Below, piece by piece: positions 52,493 through 62,374 of a stretch of 64,000 nucleotides of DNA. The stretch lies in contig NC_067208.1 in the NCBI RefSeq assembly GCF_026262505.1, forward strand, positions 1,860,001 through 1,924,000, read 5' to 3'. This DNA is from Trichomonas vaginalis G3 (lineage: Eukaryota > Parabasalia > Trichomonadida > Trichomonadidae). Position numbers and translations under genes: made by a program. The notes under the pieces are model-generated. The model saw only the letters and a program-made list of their open reading frames with translations, was not told where the DNA came from and ran no database searches. Numbering within the stretch: position 1 is the first letter of the stretch; each line of letters opens with the position of its first letter.

Positions 52493-55400
52493 ATGTATCG
52501 GAAGTTGTCTAAGTTAGAACACTCGGAAATAAAACAACTTCTAACAGAAGCTAACATAGATGTTGCAAAACATTACGCAACAAACAAAAAAGCACTCGCT
52601 GACATCCTCAATGACTATAATGGTGCAATAAGTTATGATAGAATTCATGAGTTCATAAAGCCGCAACGCGGCGAGGACGAAGTCCATGCAAGAGCATTTC
52701 CTTTAAATGACGTTGCTATTGACTTATATCATAGACGTTCAGTACCTCATGAAGTAAGAAGAGAAATGTTTGACATAACAAATGCAAACGTTGGTGAAAC
52801 AAGAAGAAGAGACGACACACTGAAACAACAGAGAAGAGAGATGTTTAAAAATGCTATAGAACAAGTTCGCAAAGCTAACGATGTCATTCGTTCCATTGAC
52901 GACAAACCAAAAGAAGGTGAGAGATGGTTAAAGAAAGATGAAGAGAATAGGAAGAGAAATGTGAAGTCAGGCAATAGACTCATTGACTTTAACATCGAAG
53001 CTTTAGATGAACCAAACAGAGACTACTTACACAAACATTTCGGTAAGGTTTTCATGAGACTCTTAGAGAAAATTAAAATAAACTCCCAACAAAGATGGAT
53101 GGTATGTTATAAACTTGGTGGAAAGTATGAATGTTCTACGTTAAACCTCAATAATATTGGAACATTACTACATCAGCTCTTGAAGGAGAACTTTATATCA
53201 GAGATAGAAGCAAATGCTGCAGGTATTGTTGAAATGCACTATGACTTCTTCTTGACAAACATAAAGAATCTTACTGAAATAAAGATGTATGATTTAACAG
53301 AATATGAAGGCTTAACGATGTCAGATGTAAAGAAAGGCAAACCAAAAAAGAGACCATATAGAGATGAAAGCACACTGACAGAAAGACAGAAAAGATTATT
53401 GAACAGACTTAAACAAACAGGAGATAAACAAGATATAGATGACTTCTGGAATGAAATCCTTGGTGAAAAGAAGTTTTATAAGAAGAGAAGCGGTCAGTTC
53501 TGGAAGTATCTTTGCACATTACCTATAAATCTTGAACGCTACCAAATCTTCAATGAACTGAACAAAAGAACTGCAACACTTATGACAGAAGATAACTGCT
53601 TCGTTTATGCTTGCATTCAGGCTGGAGTAAATGAAGAAACTATTGACCACATGAGAGAAGTCATTCGTGTTAGAGACTTTCCTCAAAGTAAAGTACAAGA
53701 AATTTCTGACGCAACAGGTATAGCATTTAATGTTACCATTGGTTACTTCAATGACTCAAGACATAATGAAATAAAGAGATACATACCAAAAGAATGTGAA
53801 ACTGTTCGAACTATTGACTTACTTCTTGTTGAAGACCACTACATGCTAAACGAAAGATTACCAATGACAACATATTTCATTCGAAACTATAAAGAAATTC
53901 TCAAAGCTTGTGGTGGAATGAACATTGAGAAACAGATGAAAATATATACAATGAGAGATGGTAAATACATTGTTCGCATGGATAGAACAACACCGTTATG
54001 GGATGTTATGAAAACATTGTGGGAGTGCAAATATTTCGAACCTATTTCTTATGGAGAACTTTTCACATATACGACTGACTTATATAAACAGAACCTTGCA
54101 CCATTTAAAGATTTGACATATGCTCCAAAGTATTGTGTACAACTGAAGAAGAAAGCAGAGTCAAAAGAAGTAAATAAAAATAAGTGTAAGTTCATTCCTG
54201 AGCACGTTTTCTTTGCTGACTTTGAGTGTAGCACAGACGGCTTTCATAAAGCTTTTAACATATGTTATGACAGTGAAGATGGTTCAGTGAGTGAAAGCAT
54301 TTGGGGTCAGAACTGTGCAACAGAATTTTTGGAACGACTTCCTGACAAGAGTTTAATATATTTCCATAACCTCAGCTATGATATAAACTTCATCTTAAGA
54401 CACATGACAGAAGTGAAAGGAACTCCCATCATTAAAGGTTCACGAACAATGCAAATAACTGGCTTATATAAAGGAAGGGCAATTATTATAAAAGACTCTT
54501 ACAGTGTTATAAATAAGAAGCTTAAACTATTTCCTGCTATGTTTAACTTACAAACAGGACCGAAAGAAGTATTTCCATATAACTACTACAGCAGTACTTT
54601 GTTAGCAAATGACAACAGAACTGGTGTCATTTCTGAAGCATGTAAGTTTATCCGGGATGCAGATACATTCATGAAAAACATAGATTCCATCAAAGGTTGC
54701 AGAATAGATGAGAACCACTTCGACTTAGAAAAATATAGCACATTCTATTGCAAACAAGATGTAAGAATTTTAAGAGAAGGTTTTGTAAAGTTCCGCAATG
54801 ACTTATTGAAAGAATTTGATTTAAACGTTTATGACTACGTTAGTATTTGTTCTATTGCTAACAAATTGTTTGAGAACAGAGTGTACTTCCCGAATGGAAA
54901 TCTTTATGACCTCTCAAATAAACCAAGAGAATTTATTTCGAGATGCATTCAAGGTGGAAGATGTATGTTGTCAGATAACATGAAACAAAAGAGCGAAAAG
55001 AAACTCATTGCTGACTTCGACGCTGTTTCATTATATCCATCCGCTATAGCAAGATTGTATACTTTAGAAGGAATTCCAAAAGTATTGAAGGATGAGATGC
55101 TAAGCACAGAGTATCTCATGAGACATTTATTCGATGACGACCAAAAGGAACCCATTGGTGAAAAGTTTATGTCTGGCTTCTTTGTTCTCATTAAGATAAC
55201 AGAGATTGGAATACATAGACACTTTCCTTTAATAGTTTGTGACCCTGAACTAAATCCAGAACTTAACGTTCCCAGAAGTTCAAACACTTGCTGTCTCATG
55301 TATGTTGACCATATAACATTACAAGACCTCATAAAATATCAAGGTGTCAAATGTGAAGTGTTGCAAGGATACTATTACGATGGAAACAGAGATATTAGAA

Positions 55401-56275
55401 TAAGAGATGAAGTAAAGAAGTTGTTTGAGTTAAGGTTAAAGTATAAGAAAGAAGGAAATCCTTTGCAAGAAAATATAAAGCTCATTCTGAACAGTATTTA
55501 TGGCAAAACTATTCTATCTCCTATTGAGTCAAAAATAACCATAGTAGATGACAAAGATGCTATAAGATATGCCATCAGAAACTACAACCATATAGTGAAG
55601 TTCGAAGGTTTGGATGGTTCAGATAAAACTATTTTCAAGCTAACGAAAAGCATTTGCAGACACTTTAACTTCTGTCCACTTGGTGTTAATATTCTATCTA
55701 TGTCGAAGAGAATAATGTGTGAAGTATTCTGTACTGCTGAAGATATGGGACTTCAAATATTTTACCAGGACTGTGATAGCATGCATATTTTCAATGAAGA
55801 CATACCAAAGCTTGCAGCAGAGTTTAAGAAGAGATACGGTCGCGAACTTATAGGAAAGAACCTTGGTCAGTTCCATTCTGACTTCGCAGAAATAACACCT
55901 GGAAAACAAAGTTTAGCATACAAGTCAATATTTTGTGGAAAGAAGACCTACATAGACTTACTCACGAATGATTTAAATGAAGTTGCATTCCATGCACGTT
56001 GTAAAGGTGTAAAACAAGACGTCCTTGCTTTAACAGCTAATGAAATGTTTCCTGAAGCTATACAATGCTATTACAATGAAGATAAGAACATTCACATACC
56101 TGAAGGAACATATGACAAAGACTCTGAGTTCAGTTTAATGAAACTTTACAAAGCACTTCATGATGGTCAAGAGATTGGATTCGACTTGTGTAAGTCTTCT
56201 AGTCCTTGCTTTGCTGAAAAGTTTAACTTCTCAATAACGACTAAAACAAGCTTTATTCGTAAGTTGAAGTTCTGA
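52493..56275 (+). CDS. protein-primed-type DNA polymerase B (1260 aa), intact
   Basis: The replicative polymerase of M3. I chose the ATG at 52493; the frame upstream starts without ATG. All exonuclease motifs are seen: FFADFECS (D576, E578), YFHNLSYDINF (D630) and YCKQDVRIL (D756). Polymerase motifs: A, ADFDAVSLYPSAI (D841); B, KLILNSIYGKT (K996); C, YQDCDSMHI (D1093, D1095); and a KKTY motif near 1150. The N-terminal ~560 residues are typical extra sequence of Maverick polymerases and could hold the terminal-protein function. Residues ~57-66 (KPQRGEDEVHA) come from an inserted hairpin element. Length is within the usual Maverick range. Confidence 0.93.
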   Translation: MYRKLSKLEHSEIKQLLTEANIDVAKHYATNKKALADILNDYNGAISYDRIHEFIKPQRGEDEVHARAFPLNDVAIDLYHRRSVPHEVRREMFDITNANVGETRRRDDTLKQQRREMFKNAIEQVRKANDVIRSIDDKPKEGERWLKKDEENRKRNVKSGNRLIDFNIEALDEPNRDYLHKHFGKVFMRLLEKIKINSQQRWMVCYKLGGKYECSTLNLNNIGTLLHQLLKENFISEIEANAAGIVEMHYDFFLTNIKNLTEIKMYDLTEYEGLTMSDVKKGKPKKRPYRDESTLTERQKRLLNRLKQTGDKQDIDDFWNEILGEKKFYKKRSGQFWKYLCTLPINLERYQIFNELNKRTATLMTEDNCFVYACIQAGVNEETIDHMREVIRVRDFPQSKVQEISDATGIAFNVTIGYFNDSRHNEIKRYIPKECETVRTIDLLLVEDHYMLNERLPMTTYFIRNYKEILKACGGMNIEKQMKIYTMRDGKYIVRMDRTTPLWDVMKTLWECKYFEPISYGELFTYTTDLYKQNLAPFKDLTYAPKYCVQLKKKAESKEVNKNKCKFIPEHVFFADFECSTDGFHKAFNICYDSEDGSVSESIWGQNCATEFLERLPDKSLIYFHNLSYDINFILRHMTEVKGTPIIKGSRTMQITGLYKGRAIIIKDSYSVINKKLKLFPAMFNLQTGPKEVFPYNYYSSTLLANDNRTGVISEACKFIRDADTFMKNIDSIKGCRIDENHFDLEKYSTFYCKQDVRILREGFVKFRNDLLKEFDLNVYDYVSICSIANKLFENRVYFPNGNLYDLSNKPREFISRCIQGGRCMLSDNMKQKSEKKLIADFDAVSLYPSAIARLYTLEGIPKVLKDEMLSTEYLMRHLFDDDQKEPIGEKFMSGFFVLIKITEIGIHRHFPLIVCDPELNPELNVPRSSNTCCLMYVDHITLQDLIKYQGVKCEVLQGYYYDGNRDIRIRDEVKKLFELRLKYKKEGNPLQENIKLILNSIYGKTILSPIESKITIVDDKDAIRYAIRNYNHIVKFEGLDGSDKTIFKLTKSICRHFNFCPLGVNILSMSKRIMCEVFCTAEDMGLQIFYQDCDSMHIFNEDIPKLAAEFKKRYGRELIGKNLGQFHSDFAEITPGKQSLAYKSIFCGKKTYIDLLTNDLNEVAFHARCKGVKQDVLALTANEMFPEAIQCYYNEDKNIHIPEGTYDKDSEFSLMKLYKALHDGQEIGFDLCKSSSPCFAEKFNFSITTKTSFIRKLKF
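52660..52687 (+). repeat. GC-rich double-hairpin mini-element, in-frame insertion 2
   Basis: GCCGCAACGCGGC, GA and GGACGAAGTCC inside DNA polymerase B, encoding PQRGEDEVH in the same frame as at 40131 and 57783. Confidence 0.8.
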
Positions 56276-56375
56276 GGTCATTTATTTTTGTCAGCAATGA
56301 GGTCATGAATGAGGTCAGCAATGAGGTCATGAATGAGGTCATTTATTTTTGTCAGCAATGAGGTCATTCATGATA
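56276..56375. repeat. GAGGTCA direct-repeat array between convergent genes
   Basis: About seven AATGAGGTCA units over 100 bp with two TTTATTTTTGTCAGC spacers, between the ends of DNA polymerase B and capsid-like gene B2. The units include GAGGTCA, near the AGGTGA half-site. It may separate transcripts or bind a protein. Confidence 0.7.
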
Positions 56376-56382
56376 AAAATAA

Positions 56383-56410
56383 GCCGCTAGCGGCAAGGGC
56401 GAAGCCCATG
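56383..56410 (+). repeat. GC-rich double-hairpin mini-element, intergenic copy
   Basis: GCCGCTAGCGGC, AA and GGGCGAAGCCC, then ATG; ends 8 bp before the next gene's stop. Confidence 0.8.
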
Positions 56411-56417
56411 TGGTCAT

Positions 56418-57275
56418 TTACAATACTGCGATGGTAGAGTTTAAGAGTTGTGCTTCAATGTAGAGACAGTCCTTATGGTCTGGAGGTAAGAACACTGGGC
56501 AGTTATGGTCATGAGTGGAGAACATGTCTATCCAAAACTCACGATTGAAGCCAGTTAATTTATAGTATTTAGGGTTAGGAAGTGGTGAAGTTCTTGTATG
56601 ACCAATGAACTCATTTTCAACTCCCTTACTTAAGTTTGAATATAATATAGCTTGCTTTCTATCCCAAATGCCAGGTGTTACAATCTTTGAAAATTCATTT
56701 TTCCTCGGAAGCATTGCATCATAATTGAAAACATTCTTGAAATCTTCATTGGGTTCAGAGATTTGAAACCTTATACGTAATGGATTTTCTTTCTCTTTAG
56801 CTACTTCATTGAATGGTGAATATATAACAAACTGACAGTCATGAGTTCCATCTTCATTTTCATTAAATTCATAATGAAAGTCTATAAGTTGTGGCTGACT
56901 ACCTTCTTCTTTCAGTTGTGCAAGAAACTCACGTAAAGGCTGTAAAGTTTGTACTTCAATGTTGAACTTTTTCTCGAACATCTCATTAAATGAAATCATA
57001 CATTGCAACAATGTTGTATCGTCTTTAAAGTATTTGTATATGTGAATGTTTTGGGCGCTTAAAGACTGTTCGTCATTTTCTATCTCGACTTGAAGTATAA
57101 AGTCAACTTTCCTAAATGCACGTGTTATATACATAGATGTTATGCCAATGTACTTCTCTTCATTTATGTTCACAATCCAGTCTGTTGGAAACTTAAACGT
57201 TACTCTATTCCCCTTTATTTTGACGTCAGGGTTTTCACTACTGAACGCAACAGTTAAAGGTATTTGTCTATACAT
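56418..57275 (-). CDS. capsid-like protein B2 (285 aa)
   Basis: The most divergent of the four capsid-like proteins: VTFKFPTDWIVNINEEKYIG near residue 25 aligns with the Y-P-x-x-W block, and the end has AILYSNLSKGVENEFIGHTR and a final strand (CLYIEAQLLNS). The ATG at 57275 has a short leader (TTTATTTTTATCCGAATTAA). It is separated from the adjacent coiled-coil gene by 24 bp. Confidence 0.6.
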   Translation of the reverse strand: MYRQIPLTVAFSSENPDVKIKGNRVTFKFPTDWIVNINEEKYIGITSMYITRAFRKVDFILQVEIENDEQSLSAQNIHIYKYFKDDTTLLQCMISFNEMFEKKFNIEVQTLQPLREFLAQLKEEGSQPQLIDFHYEFNENEDGTHDCQFVIYSPFNEVAKEKENPLRIRFQISEPNEDFKNVFNYDAMLPRKNEFSKIVTPGIWDRKQAILYSNLSKGVENEFIGHTRTSPLPNPKYYKLTGFNREFWIDMFSTHDHNCPVFLPPDHKDCLYIEAQLLNSTIAVL

Positions 57276-57299
57276 TTAATTCGGATAAAAATAAACCAT

Positions 57300-57572
57300 T
57301 TACTCTTTCTTTGCTTCAGCTTCTTTAGCTTTTTGTTCTTCCTTTGCTTTTGCTTCTTCTCTAGCTTTCTTTGCCAGCAAACGTGGGTTCTTCTGTCTTC
57401 CAGCAGCTAATGCAGCTAGTTGTTTTTCACTAAGTTTTCTCTTTGGTCTCTCTGGCTTTTGTTCTTGTTTTTGTTCCTTCAGTTCGGATAAAATTTGCTC
57501 ACGAATTTCTTTCTTCAATGCTTCAACATCTATGACCCCTTGGGTCTTGTCCGTAGGGCTTGTCTGAGTCAT
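57300..57572 (-). CDS. charged helical protein (90 aa)
   Basis: Start at MTQTSPTD (57572) after TTTTTTATCTGCAGTCAA. Residues ~20-50 are a helix with Gln/Lys/Glu; KRKLSEKQLAALAAGRQKN recalls short basic motifs found in several virophage and Polinton virion proteins; the tail is Lys/Ala/Glu. Function unknown. Confidence 0.6.
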   Translation of the reverse strand: MTQTSPTDKTQGVIDVEALKKEIREQILSELKEQKQEQKPERPKRKLSEKQLAALAAGRQKNPRLLAKKAREEAKAKEEQKAKEAEAKKE

Positions 57573-57617
57573 TTGACTGCAGATAAAAAACAAAATTAAA
57601 ACTTTAACCGATGTAAA

Positions 57618-58046
57618 ATGAGCTTGTCAAAATCAGAGCGAGAGTCTATTATATTAAATGACGCAAGAGGAATACAACATCCTTTCTATTACGTAAGTCA
57701 GAGTAAAGATGGTAAAATATATGTAAGAAAAAGAAAGGTTCCATTAGCGAATGCAGAGAGCGACAACATTAAGGTGTATGGCACCGAGGGCGAAGCCCAT
57801 ATAAAACCTTCTATTCAAACTGAAAAGTCAATAGAACAAGAAGAAAAGAAGCCAGATGTTCTTTCAATAACGAACCAAGAGCTTATTGCAAAGTTCGTGA
57901 ATTTCATTGAAAAACAAACCGAGTCAAAGAACCCTGACCCACCAGTGAAAGAAGTTGAGACAAAAGAGAATGTACAGTTCATTGAAAATGTCAAGAAACA
58001 ACTTCCACCACGAATGCCAAGAAGAAGAGTGAGAATAATGAAGTAA
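57618..58046 (+). CDS. 142-aa protein related to 20747 and 60181 genes
   Basis: Starts MSLSKSERESIILNDARGIQ; FYYVSQSKDGKIYVRKRKVP matches the shared strand-turn-basic pattern. Residues ~55-60 (GTEGEA) are encoded by the second hairpin of the mini-element (57783-57800). The end is basic (PRMPRRRVRIMK). It lies just upstream of the major capsid gene (27-bp gap). Function unknown. Confidence 0.65.
   Translation: MSLSKSERESIILNDARGIQHPFYYVSQSKDGKIYVRKRKVPLANAESDNIKVYGTEGEAHIKPSIQTEKSIEQEEKKPDVLSITNQELIAKFVNFIEKQTESKNPDPPVKEVETKENVQFIENVKKQLPPRMPRRRVRIMK
57783..57800 (+). repeat. GC-rich hairpin mini-element, in-frame insertion 3 (half)
   Basis: ACCGAGGGCGAAGCCCAT: only the second hairpin GGGCGAAGCCC and its flank remain. 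It encodes TEGEAH in the same frame as the full copies. Confidence 0.7.
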
Positions 58047-58072
58047 ATAGATATTTTTATCGAAGTAAATAC

Positions 58073-59643
58073 ATGCAGAACGAACAGCTAAACGAATTTA
58101 CTCCAGCAGAGCATATTCATCAGATTCGCTCATATTTCGATATCATAGACAATGCAGTTCAAATTGGTGACACTAATAGAAAATATTCTGACGCAAAGAT
58201 TCCATCACAACCTGGAACTGCTAAAGATAACACATGGGTAACATTCAATCTCTCACCTCCTGGTGAAAATATGTTGGACCTTTACAATACATTCATTACG
58301 TATAAAATGGAAGGTCAATTTATTGTAGATAAAGAAATTGGTTCAGGTTCCAATAAAACAAACCCACCAGGATTTTGGATTGGTTTCGATGACGCTTTCT
58401 ATGCAGTTGCTGGATATCAAATCCTTGCAAATGGTCGTATCGTATATTCTCAAGACAACGCAAGAGAAGAAGCATATATAACTTCAAACTCACAAACTAC
58501 CGAACAAATAAAGAAAGTAGATGTTTTCTCAAAGACTCGACATGAAGATGTATGGAGTCATTCGGGAACATGCAGAACAGGACAAATTGTTAGTGGTCCA
58601 ATTACAGCAGGAAAATCATTTGATTTTAAGCTTCGTTTAAGAATTCCTGTTAGAAAGATTTTACCATTAGAAGCTATAAGATTTATTCCTGCATTTGCTG
58701 GAAACATTCAGCTTAAAGTAAAGTTCAGTAGCGACGCTTACAATGCACATCTATATCTGTAAATGATATCATTGCTTTCAATCCAACTCTTAAAGTTGCA
58801 TTTGCTTCAGATTCAAATCCACCGACAAATAAATTTGTTCCATGGAATGAACCATTCACTATGATAACGAAGGCAGTAGAAGCTAGTGGAACAGTTACTA
58901 TTACAACTGTAACCAGCAACTATTTCGAACAAAGATGGATTTTAATGAATGTTTCATTCATCCAAAGTCATTCTCTTTAGACCCTAACATTTATACAGAA
59001 CTTGTAGAACATTATACAAACGAGGCTTTATGTTTTCCTGTTAAAGTTATGGATTGGATTCCTATGGACGGTTCATTCTCAAAGAATACAGATAGTTCAA
59101 GTGCAACATTTACAGCAGCTTATACGCCTATTAATGTTAAAAGTATTTGGGCACTATTTAGAAAGAAAGACAACTATTATGTTAATTTTGAGAACCCTAA
59201 GTTTAAATATCTTCAGCTTTCCATGGGAGCTTATGGAAATATGCCTGCAGAACCTGAAAAATCATATGGACCTGTATTTTATGAAATGGTTGCGAACGCT
59301 TGCAATACAAACAATGATATGATTGGATTTAATGAAGATGTTATGAGGTCATTGGTGATGTGGTAGTGTGGAACATAAATGGGATAGCTATGACAACACA
59401 CATTTCTTATGTGGTTTTCCAACAGAAGTGGACTTTTGCTTCCAGCAAGGTCAAACATCTACTGCTCCAATAACATACAAATTGTCTGTTAAAGGACCTA
59501 TTGAACTAGCAACTGAAAACGTACCAAAGCCACTTATTGGATTTATGAGGGATTGTTGCTTTGCCATTCAGGTGCGTGCTAATGGCATCCCCATAATAAG
59601 ATTAGATGACTATAACTTAGCTACGGACGACAGTGAGGAATAA
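58073..59643 (+). pseudogene. major capsid protein of M3, frameshifted
   Basis: Starts MQNEQLNEFTPAEHIHQIRS. The part to 58735 is intact and holds the KLRLRIPVRKILPLEAIRF block and the WAGKI-like FAGNIQLKVKF strand. Frame changes near 58745, 58930 and 59362 break the second half, though the translated pieces remain similar to capsid. The frame ends at 59643. At least three small indels are needed, so the gene is inactive as read. Confidence 0.8.
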
Positions 59644-59673
59644 AGAATGAACGTTTATTTTTAAAGCTTATAA

Positions 59674-60132
59674 ATGAGTTCTTCATCAAGCTCTCGTGAA
59701 CCTTCACCATCTATGAAACAAACTTTACCAAACGATTATGGAGCACCTATTGAATATTTCTTACGAGCTGCACAATGGCAAAGAGCAGTCTCACCAAGGT
59801 TAGGTGTTCCACCAGCTCCTGTCAAAAATAGCATTTGGTCAAGTCCTTATATAAAATATGGTCTCCCACTAGGTTTGCTAGCTACAGCAGGAGCAGTAAT
59901 GATGTTGAAAAGAAATAAAGCAAATGTTGTAAATAATACTGAAGTAGCTGAAGTTAAACAAACTCCAACACCTTCGCCAAAACCAACGCCTTCACAAGCA
60001 AAACCTTCAATAACTCCTGAACCTATGGAAGTACAAACTCCTGTTCAAAAGTCAACTCCTAAACCGACTCCAACATTTAAACCAGAACCTACTCCTCAAA
60101 TAAATCGTAAAACTCCTGCGTTTCCTTACTGA
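59674..60132 (+). CDS. single-pass membrane protein with Pro/Thr tail (152 aa)
   Basis: Residues 1-15 are Ser/Pro-rich; ~67-85 (YGLPLGLLATAGAVMML) one hydrophobic segment, then KRNK, then a long Pro/Thr/Lys-rich tail. The layout (short head, one helix, long extended tail) suits a virion membrane or spike-anchoring protein. No family is recognised; position directly after the capsid gene supports a virion role. Confidence 0.65.
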   Translation: MSSSSSSREPSPSMKQTLPNDYGAPIEYFLRAAQWQRAVSPRLGVPPAPVKNSIWSSPYIKYGLPLGLLATAGAVMMLKRNKANVVNNTEVAEVKQTPTPSPKPTPSQAKPSITPEPMEVQTPVQKSTPKPTPTFKPEPTPQINRKTPAFPY

Positions 60133-60180
60133 AAAAATAACGTTATTTTTATTTAATATTAAAATTTTTATTTGATTGAA

Positions 60181-60417
60181 ATGACGACTAAAGTCACTGA
60201 AGCAATGAAACAAAAGTTTTTGGTAGAATACATTAAATCAGGAATTATTCCAGAAGGTTTTTACATTCATACTATGAAGGATGGTAGAGTTCAGTTTAGA
60301 AAGATAAAGCAACCATTAGATAAAGAAGGAATTTTGAGAAAGATTAAACTTCATGAGGACAACATTGCTGAACTTAAGAAGAAGTTAGAAGAGTTGGAGA
60401 AAGGAAGAGAGTTATAA
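60181..60417 (+). CDS. small helical protein (78 aa) related to 57618
   Basis: Starts MTTKVTEAMKQKF. KSGIIPEGFYIHTMKDGRVQ fits the shared G-x3-P-x-Y/F...DG pattern with K-I-K-Q-P-L after it, then a coiled coil (NIAELKKKLEELEKG). Its last codons lie in the right terminal repeat. Confidence 0.6.
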   Translation: MTTKVTEAMKQKFLVEYIKSGIIPEGFYIHTMKDGRVQFRKIKQPLDKEGILRKIKLHEDNIAELKKKLEELEKGREL

Positions 60418-61090
60418 AGCAATGAATTCAACAGGGTGAAAAAACAGGTGAAAAAAGAGGTGAGATCTCACCACTTCACCTAAATTTAAATGGATGTTTT
60501 CATACGTGTGAGGGTGGTGATATCATTTATTTTTATTTTATTTTTTAGTTTACTGAAAATTTTTATTTGGATGTAAATGACAGAACAAAAGCAACTCATT
60601 CGAATTCCACAGTATAACAAACATACATTTAAACATTTATTCTTCCTTCCTGAGCATAACATGTTCTTTCAAATACATCCGAGACCAGTTGACTTTTCAT
60701 TGACTGTGTATAAAGATAGAAATAGTTATATCATTAAACCATACGATGACGAAGGTAAGTTATGTAAATTGTACGTTAAGAAGTTAGAGAAAGTTTATGG
60801 CTTCAAGTATGACTACAATAGGGTTAACACTGATGATGAAGATATTGAGGAAAATTTATGAGAACATTAGTGAAGTCGTTAGTGAGAACGATAGTGAGAA
60901 CGTTTATTTTTACATTAGTGAGTTCGTTAGTGAAGTGAAGTGGTTGGCGGCTTTGTAAATATTTAAGGTTAAGTTAGTTTTTGCGTTCATGTTGTAAACT
61001 ATACGTTAACGGTTTTGTAAAGTGTCAAATTCACAAGTATTGAGTAAAGTGGAACGCAGTGCCACCATACCCAAGACTTGTATACTAACT
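60401..61090. repeat. right 690-bp terminal inverted repeat of M3
   Basis: Mirror of 38849-39538. It contains the second copy of the 94-aa gene (60577-60861), the palindromic array (60433-60480) and the tandem GTTAGTGA-type motifs (60862-60945). It ends GTATACTAACT; TTCCT follows at 61091-61095. Confidence 0.9.
60577..60861 (+). CDS. 94-aa protein inside the terminal repeat (right copy)
   Basis: Identical to 39078-39362. Two copies per element because it sits in the inverted repeats. See there for resemblance to the HNH accessory domain. Confidence 0.7.
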   Translation: MTEQKQLIRIPQYNKHTFKHLFFLPEHNMFFQIHPRPVDFSLTVYKDRNSYIIKPYDDEGKLCKLYVKKLEKVYGFKYDYNRVNTDDEDIEENL

Positions 61091-61095
61091 TTCCT

Positions 61096-61797
61096 CAATA
61101 AAGTGCCAAAACCCTATTAAAATATATGAACATTTTCAACATTTTAATGTTTTTATTTAAAAATTTGTTGGAATATGAGCTTCAAACAATTATTATGTAA
61201 ATAAAAATAATTAAATATATGTATTTATTCGTATTACAACCGTAGTAAGTCGATTCTTCCTTTCTTCTACTGAGTTTTGAATTTGATTTCGAATTGTAAA
61301 GAGATTCAAAGGGAAAATACTAGCGGATAAAAACTACCTCCATGAAAGGGTCATAATGGAGTCAAGTTGTATTTTTTGATATTTTTTGCTTTTCGAGCCT
61401 AAATAGGTAGCCAAGATAATGCCTAAAAATAAGGTTCTAAATTCTGAAGTTTACATGATCCTCTCGTGTGCACCCTTAAAACAATGCTAATTTTGCAAAT
61501 TACCTCAGACTTTTCAGAGGATTGAGTTGCCACTCAATCCTCTGAAATAGTCTGTGGTAATTTTTAGTCTCTACACTATTTCAATATAAGCTCCATTTTT
61601 AAACAGTTTTTAAAAATCGAGCATTGAAAAGTGTGATGAGACTGAAAATTATTTGTTGAAAAATTAAAATGCTCAAAAATATTTTAGATTAATTTTATTA
61701 ATACATCAGTATTTACACCCAATTAATTCAAATTTTTAAAGCACTTAACAATTTTTAATTTGGATAATAGTCATCATTACTCAAACTGATTAAATAT
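61096..61797. other. host spacer between M3 and M4
   Basis: No gene seen. AT-rich, with one strong inverted repeat at 61497-61563. The sequence resembles the host spacer at 14216-14869 in composition and shares the 11-mer TAAGGGTGCAC, but no longer match was noticed. Confidence 0.6.
61497..61563. repeat. long hairpin, ~31-bp arms, 4-bp loop
   Basis: Left arm AAATTACCTCAGACTTTTCA and GAGGATTGAGT, loop TGCC, right arm the complement with one extra T and one substitution. It could be a terminator, a foldback element remnant or an RNA structure. Confidence 0.75.
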
Positions 61798-61814
61798 AAA
61801 AAAAAAAAAAAAAA

Positions 61815-62330
61815 AGGTAGTGGGGCTTCCAGGCACTTCGTGCCTTCTAGCCCTGAAGATGTTTAGTATAAATGAAGTTTTTATTCGGAAAATTGTTAGT
61901 CTTCTGGGTCGAAAACATTATATAATGTGTCGCTTTTCACAAATTATATATGTTTTCATGTTTTGTCAAGACTTCTTCGTAAATGTTTTGTCAAGACTTC
62001 TTCGTAATGAGCGTAAATGACCCAAAAATATAATTTAGGTGAAGAGGTGAGATGTCACCCGTTTTCTCACCTGTTTTCTCACCTCTTGAATTTTCATGAT
62101 TTCATCGTAAATGTTTTGTCAAGACTTCTTCGTAAATGTTTTGTCAAGACTTCTTCGTAAATGTTTTGTCAAGACTTCTTCGTAATGAGCGTAAATGACC
62201 CAAAAATATAATTTAGGTGAAGAGGTGAGATGTCACCCGTTTTCTCACCTGTTTTCTCACCTCATGAATTTTCATGATTTCTTCGTAAATGTTTTGTCGA
62301 AACTTCTTCATCGTAAATGTTTTGTCACTT
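61815..62330. repeat. left terminal repeat zone of M4
   Basis: Hairpin and ~130 bp as in M2 left, but only about two units before the first palindromic array, two arrays (62036-62083 and 62216-62263), then further units. Unit number and order differ from M2 left. Confidence 0.85.
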
Positions 62331-62374
62331 TTCTGTCACTTTTCAGGAAAAAACATTTTTATTATTATATATAA

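Larger units (their letters stand above)
38849..61090. mobile_element. Maverick/Polinton M3 (family B), complete, 22.2 kb
   Basis: Starts AGTTAGTATAC and ends GTATACTAACT (the usual AG...CT ends), flanked by TTCCT at 38844-38848 and 61091-61095. The terminal inverted repeats are 690 bp (38849-39538 and 60401-61090). It contains an intact DNA polymerase B, an integrase, an adhesin, four capsid-type genes and a KilA-N cassette. The packaging ATPase and the major capsid gene are frameshifted, so it is unlikely to make particles alone. Confidence 0.92.
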
